From: Trema orientale
Lineage: Eukaryota > Streptophyta > Magnoliopsida > Rosales > Cannabaceae
Assembly: GCA_002914845.1 (NCBI GenBank)
Contig: JXTC01000139.1
Span: forward strand, 678,760-742,759
DNA: 64,000 bases
Reading direction: 5' to 3'
Part shown: one piece after another, positions 23,261 through 34,540 of the stretch
Layout: each line of letters opens with the position of its first letter
How positions within the stretch are numbered: position 1 is the first letter of the stretch
Translations under genes and position numbers: made by a program
The notes under the pieces: generated by a model
What the model was told of the DNA's origin: nothing
Seen by the model: the letters and a program-made list of their open reading frames with translations, nothing else
The model's database searches: none

Positions 23261-24997
23261 CTAGTAGGCATCTAGTTGGGAAGATCCAAGAGCTTGAATC
23301 ACACTCCAAGAAATAGAAACAATGTATATAACCAAAAGCCCTCCTCCAAAGGCCCCTTCAAGCTTCATATCTCTCCTTGGCAAAATCAAAAGTGACCAAA
23401 GCAAGGCTGCTGCTAAGAAACCCAATGTCTGAAAGAGGTAAGGGTCCCTTGGGATGGCCACAGATGATGGATACTTGGACCAACAATACCAAACAAGGGA
23501 CAAACCCAAACCAAACAAAGTGTTGAAGATAGGACCAGCATAGCAGCCTGCGAAAGCAATCTGAGCCCCTTCTGCTCCGCCATTCAATGCCATTGTCAAA
23601 TTGGTCACCAAATCCCCAAGTGAGTTTCCCCAGGCCAGAACAGTGAGTCCTAGAATGGAAGGATTCACACCAAACATGTGGGCTAGGGATACTAATAGTC
23701 CCACCAATTCTTGAGCTGTGATATAGCTCCAAGTGACACTCATCAAGAACCCTCCAGCTAGCCATGGGAATATGCAACTCTTTGGAGGGCTTGACTTCTC
23801 GGTAGTCAAACATGAGACAACCCCAAATCCTATCCCAAATAGCAGCCCAACTCCATAGATCACCAGCCTCAAGGTTTCACTATTTTCAATTTGGCTGCTC
23901 CCAAGGGTTGACAAGAGCAATGGTGCTAAGGTTACGGAAGCAACCGCATACCCCTTTGACCATCTCTCTTCACTAACAACAGGAATAGTCAGTCTCCTAG
24001 GCAAGTAAAGGGGCATCTCAAGTATGGAAAGAAAGATACCACAAGAGGCTGATGAGTATCTACTTGAACCTAAACAAAACCATCTTCTCTTGACTTGTCC
24101 TACCTCATCAATAGCCTCCTCAACACTATTAAGCACCCCCTTTTCCATATTTTGCAGGATTGGAATGGTCAAGTCATTGCCATGATGACTTAAATCAGCA
24201 CCTATTTCACTGTCTTTCCCAACATTTTTGGACCGAATATGCAGTACATAAACAACAATCACATAGGCAATATAAATAGAGAAAAAGCTCAATGCACCCC
24301 ACAAATCGATTTCTTTCTGAACCAAAATTACAGTCAAGCAAAGAAGTACCAATAGGAAAAAGAAGATGTCTCTAACGAGATCCGACTTGTTGACTCGAAC
24401 ACATCTTCGGCGCACCGAAATACTCATTACACCAACCACGACGCAGGACACAAAAGAAGCTCCCCCTAACACCGTGTTAAGACCTATCTCACATGTCCCA
24501 CCTCCCATGAAGGAGACAAGGCTTGAAAAAACATCAGGGGCACCATTGCCAAGAGAAAGCAGGGTCACCCCTGCAATTGTTGGGGACAATTTGAAAAATC
24601 CGGACAGGCTTTCCAGTGAAGAACAGAAGTACTCAGAAGCTGTATTACCCAGGACATAGAACAAAACAAGAAGCCATAGGAAAAGAAGGGAATAACCCAG
24701 AAGGGGAAAAGTCCCAAATTTGCAGTAGAAAAGGTAAAGATAGTCAATATAGCCTTGTTCCACACATGGGTTGTTCTTAGATTTAAGGTAAAAGCACTTG
24801 GCTTTGTAGTCTTCTAAAGCTTGTAAGCCATTACAGCCTTGCTTACTACTGGATTTGAAGATCTGGGTACTGTTCAAAACCAGAAATTCTTGAGAGTAAA
24901 AATATGAAATCGTGAAAGCAAATAAGGCTATGACGAATGAGATGTTCAAGAAAACAACATAATTCTTACGTTTAGACATAAAAACCGAGGTACCCAT
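23261..24997 (-). CDS. CCX: Cation/calcium exchanger, CCX family
   Basis: This is an intact single-exon gene of 578 residues, within the usual length range for plant CCX proteins. These are K+-dependent-type Na+/Ca2+ exchanger relatives that move cations across endomembranes or the plasma membrane. About 11-13 hydrophobic segments are visible. After one N-terminal segment (residues 13-34) comes a luminal Cys-containing loop (55-90). The first alpha repeat has GNGAPDVFSS (150-159), then a hydrophilic central loop (256-310), then the second alpha repeat with AWGNSLGDLVTN (455-466). Both signature acidic residues are present. The ATG at 24997 is chosen because the frame further upstream begins only at a TTG; a second ATG lies six codons downstream. 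The stop is TAG. The neighbours are a MITE 0.45 kb downstream and AT-rich DNA upstream; there is no operon. The paralogue (CCX1-5) cannot be fixed by eye. Confidence 0.95.
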   Translation of the reverse strand: MGTSVFMSKRKNYVVFLNISFVIALFAFTISYFYSQEFLVLNSTQIFKSSSKQGCNGLQALEDYKAKCFYLKSKNNPCVEQGYIDYLYLFYCKFGTFPLLGYSLLFLWLLVLFYVLGNTASEYFCSSLESLSGFFKLSPTIAGVTLLSLGNGAPDVFSSLVSFMGGGTCEIGLNTVLGGASFVSCVVVGVMSISVRRRCVRVNKSDLVRDIFFFLLVLLCLTVILVQKEIDLWGALSFFSIYIAYVIVVYVLHIRSKNVGKDSEIGADLSHHGNDLTIPILQNMEKGVLNSVEEAIDEVGQVKRRWFCLGSSRYSSASCGIFLSILEMPLYLPRRLTIPVVSEERWSKGYAVASVTLAPLLLSTLGSSQIENSETLRLVIYGVGLLFGIGFGVVSCLTTEKSSPPKSCIFPWLAGGFLMSVTWSYITAQELVGLLVSLAHMFGVNPSILGLTVLAWGNSLGDLVTNLTMALNGGAEGAQIAFAGCYAGPIFNTLFGLGLSLVWYCWSKYPSSVAIPRDPYLFQTLGFLAAALLWSLLILPRRDMKLEGAFGGGLLVIYIVSISWSVIQALGSSQLDAY

Positions 24998-25300
24998 CAA
25001 ACCAAACCAAACCAAGTCTCAAAAAAATGCAAATTTGGGAAACTTAATGAGAAAGGAATTGGGTACCGCAGACATGGAAATAGGCGTGTGTATATATATG
25101 TGATTCCGCTAAAGTTGGAGAAATTAACAGAAGATAAAGAAGAAAAACCGAAAGGAAACAAACCTGTGTGGAAAAGGTGGAGATGGGTTTTGTTCAGTTT
25201 GAGTTGGTGTGGAGGCTAAAGCTAAGAAAAGAATAAGCTGAAACCATTTAAGGATATGAAGAAGAAGAAGAAGCCATAAGAAGAGATTCCATTACTGATT
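24998..25300 (-). promoter_or_regulatory. 5' leader / proximal promoter of CCX
   Basis: The sequence upstream of the CCX start contains TATATATA at 25090-25099 and a GAA/CTT trinucleotide run at 25258-25274. The minus-strand TTTTCCACACAG near 25163-25180 could be the acceptor of a 5'-UTR intron. The transcription start cannot be placed from sequence alone. Confidence 0.35.
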
Positions 25301-28300
25301 TCTGATTCCTTCATTGAGAAGAAATAAATATTTAAATAAACAAATAATTACAAAAAAAAAAAAGCAAATGAGTGAAATCGAATCAATCACACTTGTCCTT
25401 GAAAGAAACATATATATCAACACATTGCACAAAATTAACGAAAATAATGTAGATGAATGTACCGCATACGATACCACTGACATTGACGTCCGCGTTGTGT
25501 TGACAATTTTGTTTCCCGACTGTTACCCTTTTTTATTTATTTTACATTTTTATTTTCTTTTACTTTTGCTTATTGATATTTTAGCGGGGTATTCGAATCT
25601 AAATCTCAACATAAAATGCGTCAAAACATAAAAAATAAAAATCAAACCAGGGTTAAATGACAAAAAAAAGATATACATATATATACACACTAACGTATGC
25701 AACTTTTTGCAGTTTATTTTTAAGTTTTAAGTTTTTTTTAAAAGAAAAAATTAAGTTTTGAGTTAGGTAAAATTGTTACTTAAAAGATTTAAAATTTCCA
25801 AAAAAAACACTAAATCTTTTTTGTCACTCTTGAGTAATTTATATTATTATAAACAAAATTACTTCTCATATCCTTACTACCCAATAACAAAAAAGGAGTA
25901 TTAAATACACTTTTTTTCTTACTATCTTTTATATCTTCGAATCTCACGGTGTGACATGCAGATTTACTATCTAGTTTATATATATATTTACTATAAAATT
26001 AACATAAAATTGTCTAACTAAGATTCGAACCACTAATTCCCACACAACCTTATTTTCTTTTATTTTTAGTCACCATCCAGTTTAATATTTTAATAATACT
26101 ACAAATCATGGTGGAATCCAGAGAGAGTATAAAAAATATGCATGTATCATTCCTCAATAATAAAATAAATAAATAAATAATTAAGCAAAACAAAATAAGA
26201 TAAAATTGAAACCAATAAAAAATGTAAAAAGTGATATCTATGGAAGAAATGCAAAATTTTAATAGTTTTTAATACTAAAAAATAAGAATAAGCAAACCTC
26301 ATTTAAGTCTTAGTGTTTAACGAGCAGTAAATTCGTCTTCTTATACATACAATGTATTTTTCTTGAAGATATAATTTTGCAGAATTCAATACTCAATGTA
26401 TAAATTCCAAAAAAAAAAATGCATATGTAAATTGTTTTTTTTTTTTTTTTGACATTTAATCCTAAAAGTGATTTTAAGATATAAGCTTAAAAGTGAGTAT
26501 AATTAGAAGAGAAGCTAGCATCATGTATGCACAATTGAGGCATAACAACCCTCTCCATTAGGGTGGATCTCACCCTAAATAAAGAGATTTGAGCCCTAAA
26601 AGCTAGCAGCCCTTCTAAGATAAACGTGTAACCATATTTATTTACCAAATTTTGCTAATGCTTCTAAAAACAATAATAATGTTTGTTTTCGGTGAATCAT
26701 GTGTCCATAGATATTGTAAAAAAAGATTTAGATGAAATAAGTTTGTTATGAAAATAAGTGTTAATAACTTTTATTAACAATATAAAGAGTTTTCTTTTTC
26801 ATTTGTGTGTATATATCTATATATTATTTTCTCTACATATGTATATATTGATTTTACTATGTTTGGTTTTTTTTTTCGAAATTTTTACTGTGTTTGGTTT
26901 TGCGTCTAAAGAGATCAAGCATAGTTGATTTGAGAATTTCGAAGCTGATTTGGGGAAAGGATCTAAATCGGAGAGAATATGTGAGTTGACAAATCATGAG
27001 TACAAGATTGTTAGGATATTATTCCTTAATAAGCATGTGAGGCTATTGAGGAGTTGGCAATGAATATTTTATTAAAAAAATTGATTGGGAAAAGATTTAG
27101 CTAACAAGTTTTTTTTTTTTTTTTTTTAATATATTCAGTATAATTGTGATGTTCATTTAATTTGACTTCAAGTCTTTTTATTTTTGTATTTTAAAGGGAA
27201 ATGTACAGAAACTGATGCAGGGCATTACTACTTGTCGTTTCTTTTTCTTTTTCTTTTTCTTTTTCTTTTGGGTTTCCTTATCTTTTTAGCTAATTGTCGT
27301 TTCTTTCCCTTTTGAACAAGTGATGTCAGAGGGATGGAGCCAGGAATGTTGTCTAGTCGGAGCTAAAACTATATTTTATCTATTTGTGGGGCTATTATAT
27401 AATTTTCTTTTATTTTTTAGTGGGGCTTTACATATAATTTAAAGCTAAAAAATTATGAATACATATAAATTTTTTGACCTCTTTAAAGTAAATATAGAAT
27501 TAAATGGGGCCTAAGCCCCCACAAGGTAAAGAGTGCCTTCGTCCCTGCGTGATGTTGGGTTGTATTACTTTTAACTTTTATTTTACTATTTTGGCTTTCT
27601 TGTAAAACATAATGACGCTTCCCAATTTGGCCACAAGGCAGCTGAAGCACAAAACCAAATGAACGAGAAAGACATGTGAATGTTTTTGCTGAAAAGAATA
27701 GACCTTATTGCTTGTGTATCTATGGCCATCAAATTGAGTCATTCAGATTGGTATCGATATATCATTAGCCATAGGTGTAAACCGTAGAGTATATGTCTTG
27801 AATACCTAAATATGCTACGTGACACTTAGTTATTAGATGGATAATAACGGGGTTGTTGATACCGAAAATTAGTTCAACAATATGATTATAAAAAATCAGA
27901 TAAAGAATATAAGAATAAGAAATTTTTAAAGTGATTCAGCCCTTCGAATAAGGAACTTACATCCACTATAGTCAATGGTACCTGATGCGCGCCTAAACAC
28001 CAAATATAATTTTTCTTTTCAATTACCATCCTAGAATTCTAGTACAGTGGTAAAAAAGAGTAAAATCCATAGAGAACTCGTACTACTATTATATTGACCT
28101 AAACTATCCTAAGTTACTATCAGACAATCGAGGGTGTTGAAATCACAATTCAAATAAAATAAAAGTAGGTACTGAAAATTAACAACTTAAACTCAATATT
28201 TGATAAACTGACTAAAAATCATTCTCTACCACTAGACATTACCTCCAACTCATTACCAATTTTAATCATTAACTTTCCTTCAAGCCATTAATCCTAGATA

Positions 28301-29552
28301 GTTTTACAAATGCAACACTATCCTATCTCTTCTTAGATTATGTATTACCTAGACTAACACCTAGGATAATTTCTTCCTACTAGGTTATTCAAGCAAATGC
28401 TTTAACCCTAACATAACATGAGCATTAAGCTAAGAGATCGATCAATCTAGGTTCTAATCATACAAACACAGATTACAAACCTAAGCTATGTCCTTATCTA
28501 TAACCAATTAATCAAACAATCAATTAATTATAGATTCGCTATCACTTAATTAAAATAAGATGAACACCCATTCAAATTATAGCAATTAAACAATACTTTA
28601 ATAATCTAATTGTGCACCCAAATAAATTAAAGCATCATTCATGGTTCAGATCATAATTGAAAAACATAGTAACTTGAATTGAAAGCTAACAAATTGAAAT
28701 TGAATCACAAACAATTGTACATCATGTCTAGACTTTAAAAATAACCTATAATCAAATAAACACCTAGTCTAGTATGTTCATAAAATCTAACAAATAATAC
28801 ATCACGATAGAGAATTAAATTCAAAAGAAAAGAGAGAAAACTTTGGAGTGAAACAATGGCAGCTAGTAGGATCTCCAAATAGGATTCCTCCTCGTCTCCA
28901 AGTGCTCCAAAACTCTCTAATGTGGTGGCAAGATTCTCATATGTATGCTAAGCCAGTAATAAATATGTTCCAATTGTATATTAGGCATCTAGAAGTCATT
29001 AATACCAATTTTATAGTAACATACTCATCCCATATGTTTATGCGCTTTTACATACATGTTATTATACTAATGATTGTCGAAGTGTCTCGATACAGTGTAA
29101 AGGTTCAACACCCTCAGAAAGAAAGCTCGGTGTGCTAAAAGAATAAAGCATATATTTATGAAAGCAATACTATGTGCACATGCATTAAGATCATATTTGT
29201 TTATAACTTGGTCAAATGGTAGTTTTTCAGTAAAATACATTTTTCACGCTTTTCGGAGCCAAATGCATTGTGTGTTTAATATGTCAAATAGCTTTAATTC
29301 AATGTTTAGGACCCATTTATAACATTTTATTCATCGGCTCCAGGTTTGCACGAGGTGGCATTCACGACAATGATTTGTGTTTTATAGTATTAAGCTAGCT
29401 TAAGTTCAGCTTAATCGCGTAATATCACTTTTGTGCATTCTAATAATTGAGTGCTAATACTATGTTTGTATTATTAATTGGAGTCTAATTGACTTATTTT
29501 TATATCTAATGATTGGTTATAGGGCTAGGTTCCACCAGATTATAATAAAACC
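25301..29552. other. AT-rich intergenic DNA, no supported gene
   Basis: No ORF here shows a domain or coding texture. Visible items are a (TTTTTC)n run at 27239-27269, A/T homopolymers near 26410, 26440 and 27110, an AAAT-type run near 26160, and a stretch at 27340-27545 ending GGGGCCTAAGCCCCC that resembles decayed plant repeat sequence. The block 27960-28850 reads like retroelement leader DNA but was not assigned. The 96-codon ORF at 28848-29138 is not supported. Confidence 0.5.
27239..27269. repeat. (TTTTTC)n microsatellite
   Basis: Five to six tandem TTTTTC hexamers. The flanking words CTTGTCGTTTCTTT and ATTGTCGTTTCTTT recur about 65 bp apart. Confidence 0.9.
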
Positions 29553-31912
29553 TGTCACATGGGATCATAAGTCAAAGTAGGACTAGTTTTCACTTTCTAA
29601 GCTAGGGTTCACTAACTTTGTTTATGCTTGGGTGTATGGTAGTGACCAGCAATATGGTGACTATGCTAAGGATGTTTTAGAGCTGGACATATAGAAAGTA
29701 ATATGCAAAATATCCAAAATACCCCTAAGAATTTAAGTTATGCCTTTTCTTAGTCATTAAGTGTTGATTTTGGACCAAATCTGGTCATTTTCTTCTCCTT
29801 TCTCTCCAGCCACGACCTAAACCCCTCTAACTAATTTCTAGATCTCTCAACTTTTCTCAACAATTTCCAAGAGTTTTCAAATGGCAGAACTTAAATTGGA
29901 GCTCAAGAAAGCAAGATAAATCAAAACTAGTCAAGGTAATTCTAGTAGCTCTTCTTACTAGGTCTTGTTCTTTAATTTTAATTCTCTACATGTTCTCACT
30001 TAAATAATAGTTTCTTCAGGTCCTCTTGAGTCCTAAAATCTATTTCTAAGCCTTAGAAATCAGTTTGGTAGAGGTAGACGGCAAGAGCTTCAGCAAAAGC
30101 TCAAACTAGTCAATGTGAGGCCTAAGTGAGATTTTGAGTTTGTAGTTGATTTTTCTTGCTGCAGCCCGTAAACTAAAGCTTTTATTTGATGAATAAAAGT
30201 TCTAAGAAATTTATATATTACTGGAAACATAAAATTTAAGAGGAGGATTAAAGTTAGACCTAAATCCCCAAAGTTTGCTATTTATGAATTTAAGTGTTTT
30301 CAAGTGTAGTAGATTAAGTTTTCTATATTCGTAATCTGACTTCCTAAACTTAGAGTGTATATTTTATTGATCCTATTATTTATTACGTCATTTGGTAGCT
30401 GGTTGTGATGATACACAAGTGTAAAAGTGATTTTAAACTTTGTTTAAACTGAAAAAGAGTTCAAGTGTGCTTATGTCATTCTAAGGAATTCTCTTTGAGG
30501 TGTATATGTAAGAATTGACTTGTAAAATGTTATTGTAGGTTTAAAACTATGATTTTAATCGTGTGAAAATATCCTAAAAATGGGAGAGGTGCTGTTCAAA
30601 TGTATTTAAAATGAAATGGCACCATTTAGGGGCAAATGGACTAGCTTTTATAAAATTATGTGTCATTTTCGATCATTTTTGTACTAATGAACTAGCATTC
30701 ATATTTTGATACATTTGAATAGCTTTTAATGATAGTCATTGATTGCTATGTACCTCAAATGATTTGTATACTTTCAGGTTATTTTATGATCAAGTTTCCT
30801 AATTTAGTGATAGTTCTGATTTTGGTCTTGTTCAAGTATCTTGGTGCATTCATTTCAGCAAAATATACATCTTGAATAAAAGAAATTCATGACAGGTGAT
30901 TGGCACACTAGTCTCTCAAGGATATTGACCCTTTCTACTATCAATTTTTATTCAGGACATGAGGTAAGCAAAGACTTACAACTGTGTGACAAGAACTACG
31001 TGGAAGATGTCATTATGTGAAACTTACTTATTCTTAAAAGTTATAAAATAGCATGTGTATAGTATGTCTTGCATACAAATTGGGAATTTCATTATAAAAT
31101 ATTTGAAAGTGAGTACCATTATACTAATTTTATAAGTTTTAATTGTAATTGCTAGTCTGTCAGAGCTGGGTAGGTAAGTCTATTGATGTAAACTCCCTCA
31201 TTGAAGAGGGACTTGCGAATCTTATGATGTGTCTCGTTGAAGTGGGACAATACTAGCGCGGTGTGGGATGCCCCTTTAATGAGGAAATGAGTTTTCTAAA
31301 AAACCTCACATGGTGGTTGCACCTCATTTTGACTCTTGGCCAGAGTTTCCGTACAATATTGTCACGGCCGATCAACTTATGAGACTAGAAATGTACTACA
31401 GGGCCCAACTATGAATATTTTTTTTTAGGAAAAGTATAGATTCAAATGTTTAAGAAAGAAAAGTGTACAATGGGAACTTGATGAGATTTTAAAGCATACA
31501 TAAGCATGTATAGTTTTTACTTACTGAGTTTTAGCTCATTTTGGTCTTGTGATGTAGATGAAGAGGTACATTTTGGTGTTAACTAGCTGGTTGCCTGGCT
31601 TGCTCTTTGTCGCCATGATCATATAGATGTGGATGAGCTTGACCTATGGGCGATATTTTTGTATTACGATATTTTTAGTGTGATAAAAATACTACTGCTG
31701 ATGGCAAAGTAGACTAATGAAAATCTCTTTTGATTATATATTTTGTAAAGACGCTTTCAATAGGAAATGACATATAGTTACTTTTGTTTAAAGGTTTTAG
31801 AAAGTTCAAATTTGTCCACTTTTTTATAAAACTAAATATATAGTTTAAGAAAGAATAATACTTCATAGTTTGACTGTATATGACAATATAATTAAACTAG
31901 GGGGTTTTATAG
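29553..31912 (+). repeat. 5' LTR of gypsy element A (left border approximate)
   Basis: The right border is set by the PBS at 31916. The left border is placed at TGTCACATGGGATC because this gives about 2.36 kb, close to the chromovirus LTRs of E (2340 bp) and G (2411 bp). It has no partner LTR in the window for confirmation. The interior carries a GC-richer block at 31150-31410 (for example ACTTGCGAATC, GGATGCCCC) comparable to the R/U5 block of E at 43120-43330. No gene. Confidence 0.55.
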
Positions 31913-31915
31913 TAT

Positions 31916-31927
31916 TGGTATCAGAGC
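31916..31927 (+). other. Primer binding site of gypsy element A
   Basis: A perfect TGGTATCAGAGC, complementary to the 3' end of initiator tRNA-Met, lies just after the LTR. It fixes plus orientation. Confidence 0.9.
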
Positions 31928-32103
31928 GGAGGTTTAATTATTTCTAAAGACTGCCTACATGTGTGTGATCATATGACAAAAAGCTCAGCCAACCAGTAAG
32001 TTTTAATTTCTTATATTTGCATTAAATTTGATGCCACATGTTATGATATTTTATCTTTTTATTATTGGCTATTATGCGTGGATGTAAATGAAAAAAAAAA
32101 ACT

Positions 32104-32766
32104 ATGCAGGGAATCATGCCAAGGGCTAAGGCTCAAACCAGTAAGCGAATGGCTGACAAAAGGGATACTACTGAGTATGAGACCAACAAGGATGCCGTTA
32201 TAGATCGGTTGACAGAATTAGATGAGACACAGGTAAGACAATTAGAAATGCTTATAGAAAGAACGGAAAGATATGGAGAACAAGTACCACCACCAGCCGT
32301 AGCTAGACAAGAAGATATGAACCAGATTGTGAGAGGTTTAGAAAGAATAAGCCTCTAGCTTTCAAGGGTGAAACTGATCCACTATTGGAAGAATAGTAAA
32401 TTCGGACTATTGAGGGTATTTTCGATTACATTAGAATATCTGATGCGGAAAAAGTTTTATGTGCTACTTTTATGTTCCAGGTGGATGCTAGACATTACTG
32501 GGATTCTATGAAGTCCGTCTCTGATGTTAACAGGCTTACTTGGGAGCAATTTAAGGAAATATTCTACAGAAAATATTTCAGTAATGCACACAGAATAATG
32601 AAAGCTGCTGAGTTTGTTAACCTAAAATAGGGAAGTATGTCTATTAGTATATAAAGAAATTTGAAGAGTTATCTCGATTTTCTCCGCACATGGTGACTAG
32701 AGATGAGCTAAAAGTAAACCAATTACTACAAGGGCTCAAGGCAGAAATATATAGGGATGTTAAGAT
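32104..32766 (+). pseudogene. gag of gypsy element A, N-terminal part
   Basis: This starts MQGIMPRAKAQ at 32104, with an acidic helical segment up to ERISL. A one-base shift near 32350 then leads into PLAFKGETDP, the start of the retrotransposon gag domain. Downstream are CATFMFQVDARHYWDS, LTWEQFKEIFYRKYF and ELKVNQLLQGL, typical Ty3/gypsy gag. At least three stops are present, for example where GEE precedes TAG-TAA near 32395 and after VNLK near 32628. The frame is cut at 32766 by element F and resumes in phase at 57747. Confidence 0.85.
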
Positions 32767-34540
32767 TGTTCGAATATTTGCCCTAAAAAAGCAGATTTCT
32801 AATTTTACCCTTTTAAAATAAATAATTTTCTCTTATGTGCAATTATGATATTTACTAGATTAAACTATCTTTGTTGAGTAGTTTATTTATCTGAAAAAGA
32901 TTCCATAATATTATTTTTATATAAAGAAACAAACATGATTAAGTGTTAATTATGGTGAGATTTGTTTTTTTATCTAAGTCTAAATCAACTAGTTTACAAT
33001 CTGTAAATAAAAATGAAATACTTTATTTACTATAGGTTGTAGTGTTTGTCTATCTCAATGGGAATGATATGTCTCAGATCATTAAAGTATGTGACTTCTG
33101 ATAGAAACACTAGTACAACATAAATAAGTTATGTGTATTGAACTGGACCAGGTAATATGAAGAATTGAAGTACCGTAACTCAATTCTTATATTACCATAA
33201 ATTAGATCTTAGTATGTAGATCTTAATCTTTGATATTTGATTGGACTTGCTTTCATAAGTTTTAGCCTTTTGATATGTTAAAAGACTAACCTCTATGAAA
33301 TTAGAGGTGAACTCTGGTATATTGGAGATTATGGCTTATGAATTGATGGGAACAACAAATAGTTAAGGATACTATACATTAATGCCACTTTAGGTTCTTT
33401 CAAGATTCATGAAATAATTAAATATAAGATCTTAGTATTCACTTTGTGAATTGGTTGATAATTTTGTCTAAATGGCCATTGAGAACAAAATTATCGACAA
33501 CATTATTCCTTTATAGAAAGATGGTAACTTAAAGATAAATACGTGTTAGAGGGGTATTACGGTAATTTCACCTATCTAACTACAGCATTGTATAGGGATT
33601 CTATACGTGGTATAGAATATGCTAGATGGATCAGTAAATCAAGGCTAGTTGATTAAATCTCTATAAAAGGCATGACATCTAATCTAAGAGTGCAGTATTG
33701 GGCCTTTAGTGGAGTGTCCTTTTTACTAATTGTATTTAAATAAATACCATAATAAGAGTTATTATGTATTTATCATACTATTGAAGCTTAGATTATTTGG
33801 ATCCATTAGGTCCTTTGTCTAACTCAATAAAGCTCATTAATTGGTTGGTGGTATTTGTGAAGTTAGTTTCATGAAACTATGTAAAATAATGATTCTACAC
33901 AAAAGTTGGTATTTTTAGAAATAAGTTTCATAATTTGGATATATTTATAAAAGTATACCCAAAGCTCCAATTAGAGAACAAGTCCAAATCATAGTTGGAC
34001 TAGGCTTAGCAGTTTTTTGGCTTCATATATATATAAGATGCATGAGAGAAAAAACTGTACAGTAACTCTTAGAGAGCTACACGCATAAGGCACAGAGAGA
34101 GAGAGAGAGAGAATTCGGCCACCCTAGGCTAAGAGAGGAGAGAAAAAGTCTCCTGCAACCTCACACTCTCATCTTACGTCCCAGTGTTCTATAAGATCAA
34201 GAATGTGTTCTTGATCGTTCTCCAACGTAGGATTCGACTTGATGCCCACTCGCCTCATCAACCAAGAGTAAGAGCATAGACAAGAAGATCTAGGGTTAGA
34301 GATTTGATTGCCATCAACAAGGAGATCAACGAGGAGCATGCTATAAGAGATAAACCGTAATCTCACTTCTGGGGTTTATGTATCTAGACTTGATTTATGT
34401 TATACATGATCCTGTATTAGATGCATGTATGTTATATAGTTATGAAAACTGTTTTTATGTAAAAATTTTAAAATCTAAATCTGCTAATTTTTCCGTTACG
34501 TTCATGATGTGATCATGTGTTTTCTAAATTTGCATGCATG
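32767..34540 (+). repeat. 5' LTR of copia element F (3' tip missing)
   Basis: This starts TGTTCGAATATTTGCCC and is collinear with the 3' LTR at 55933-57741. A TATATATATAAG promoter element lies near 34027-34038, followed by a GA run (34097-34112). It stops at TGCATGCATG (34540), about 35 bp short of the LTR end, where gypsy G begins. Confidence 0.88.

Noticed and set aside
28848-29138. 96-codon ORF on plus strand
   Set aside because: It has no domain, biased AT-rich context and no supporting neighbours. It is probably chance.
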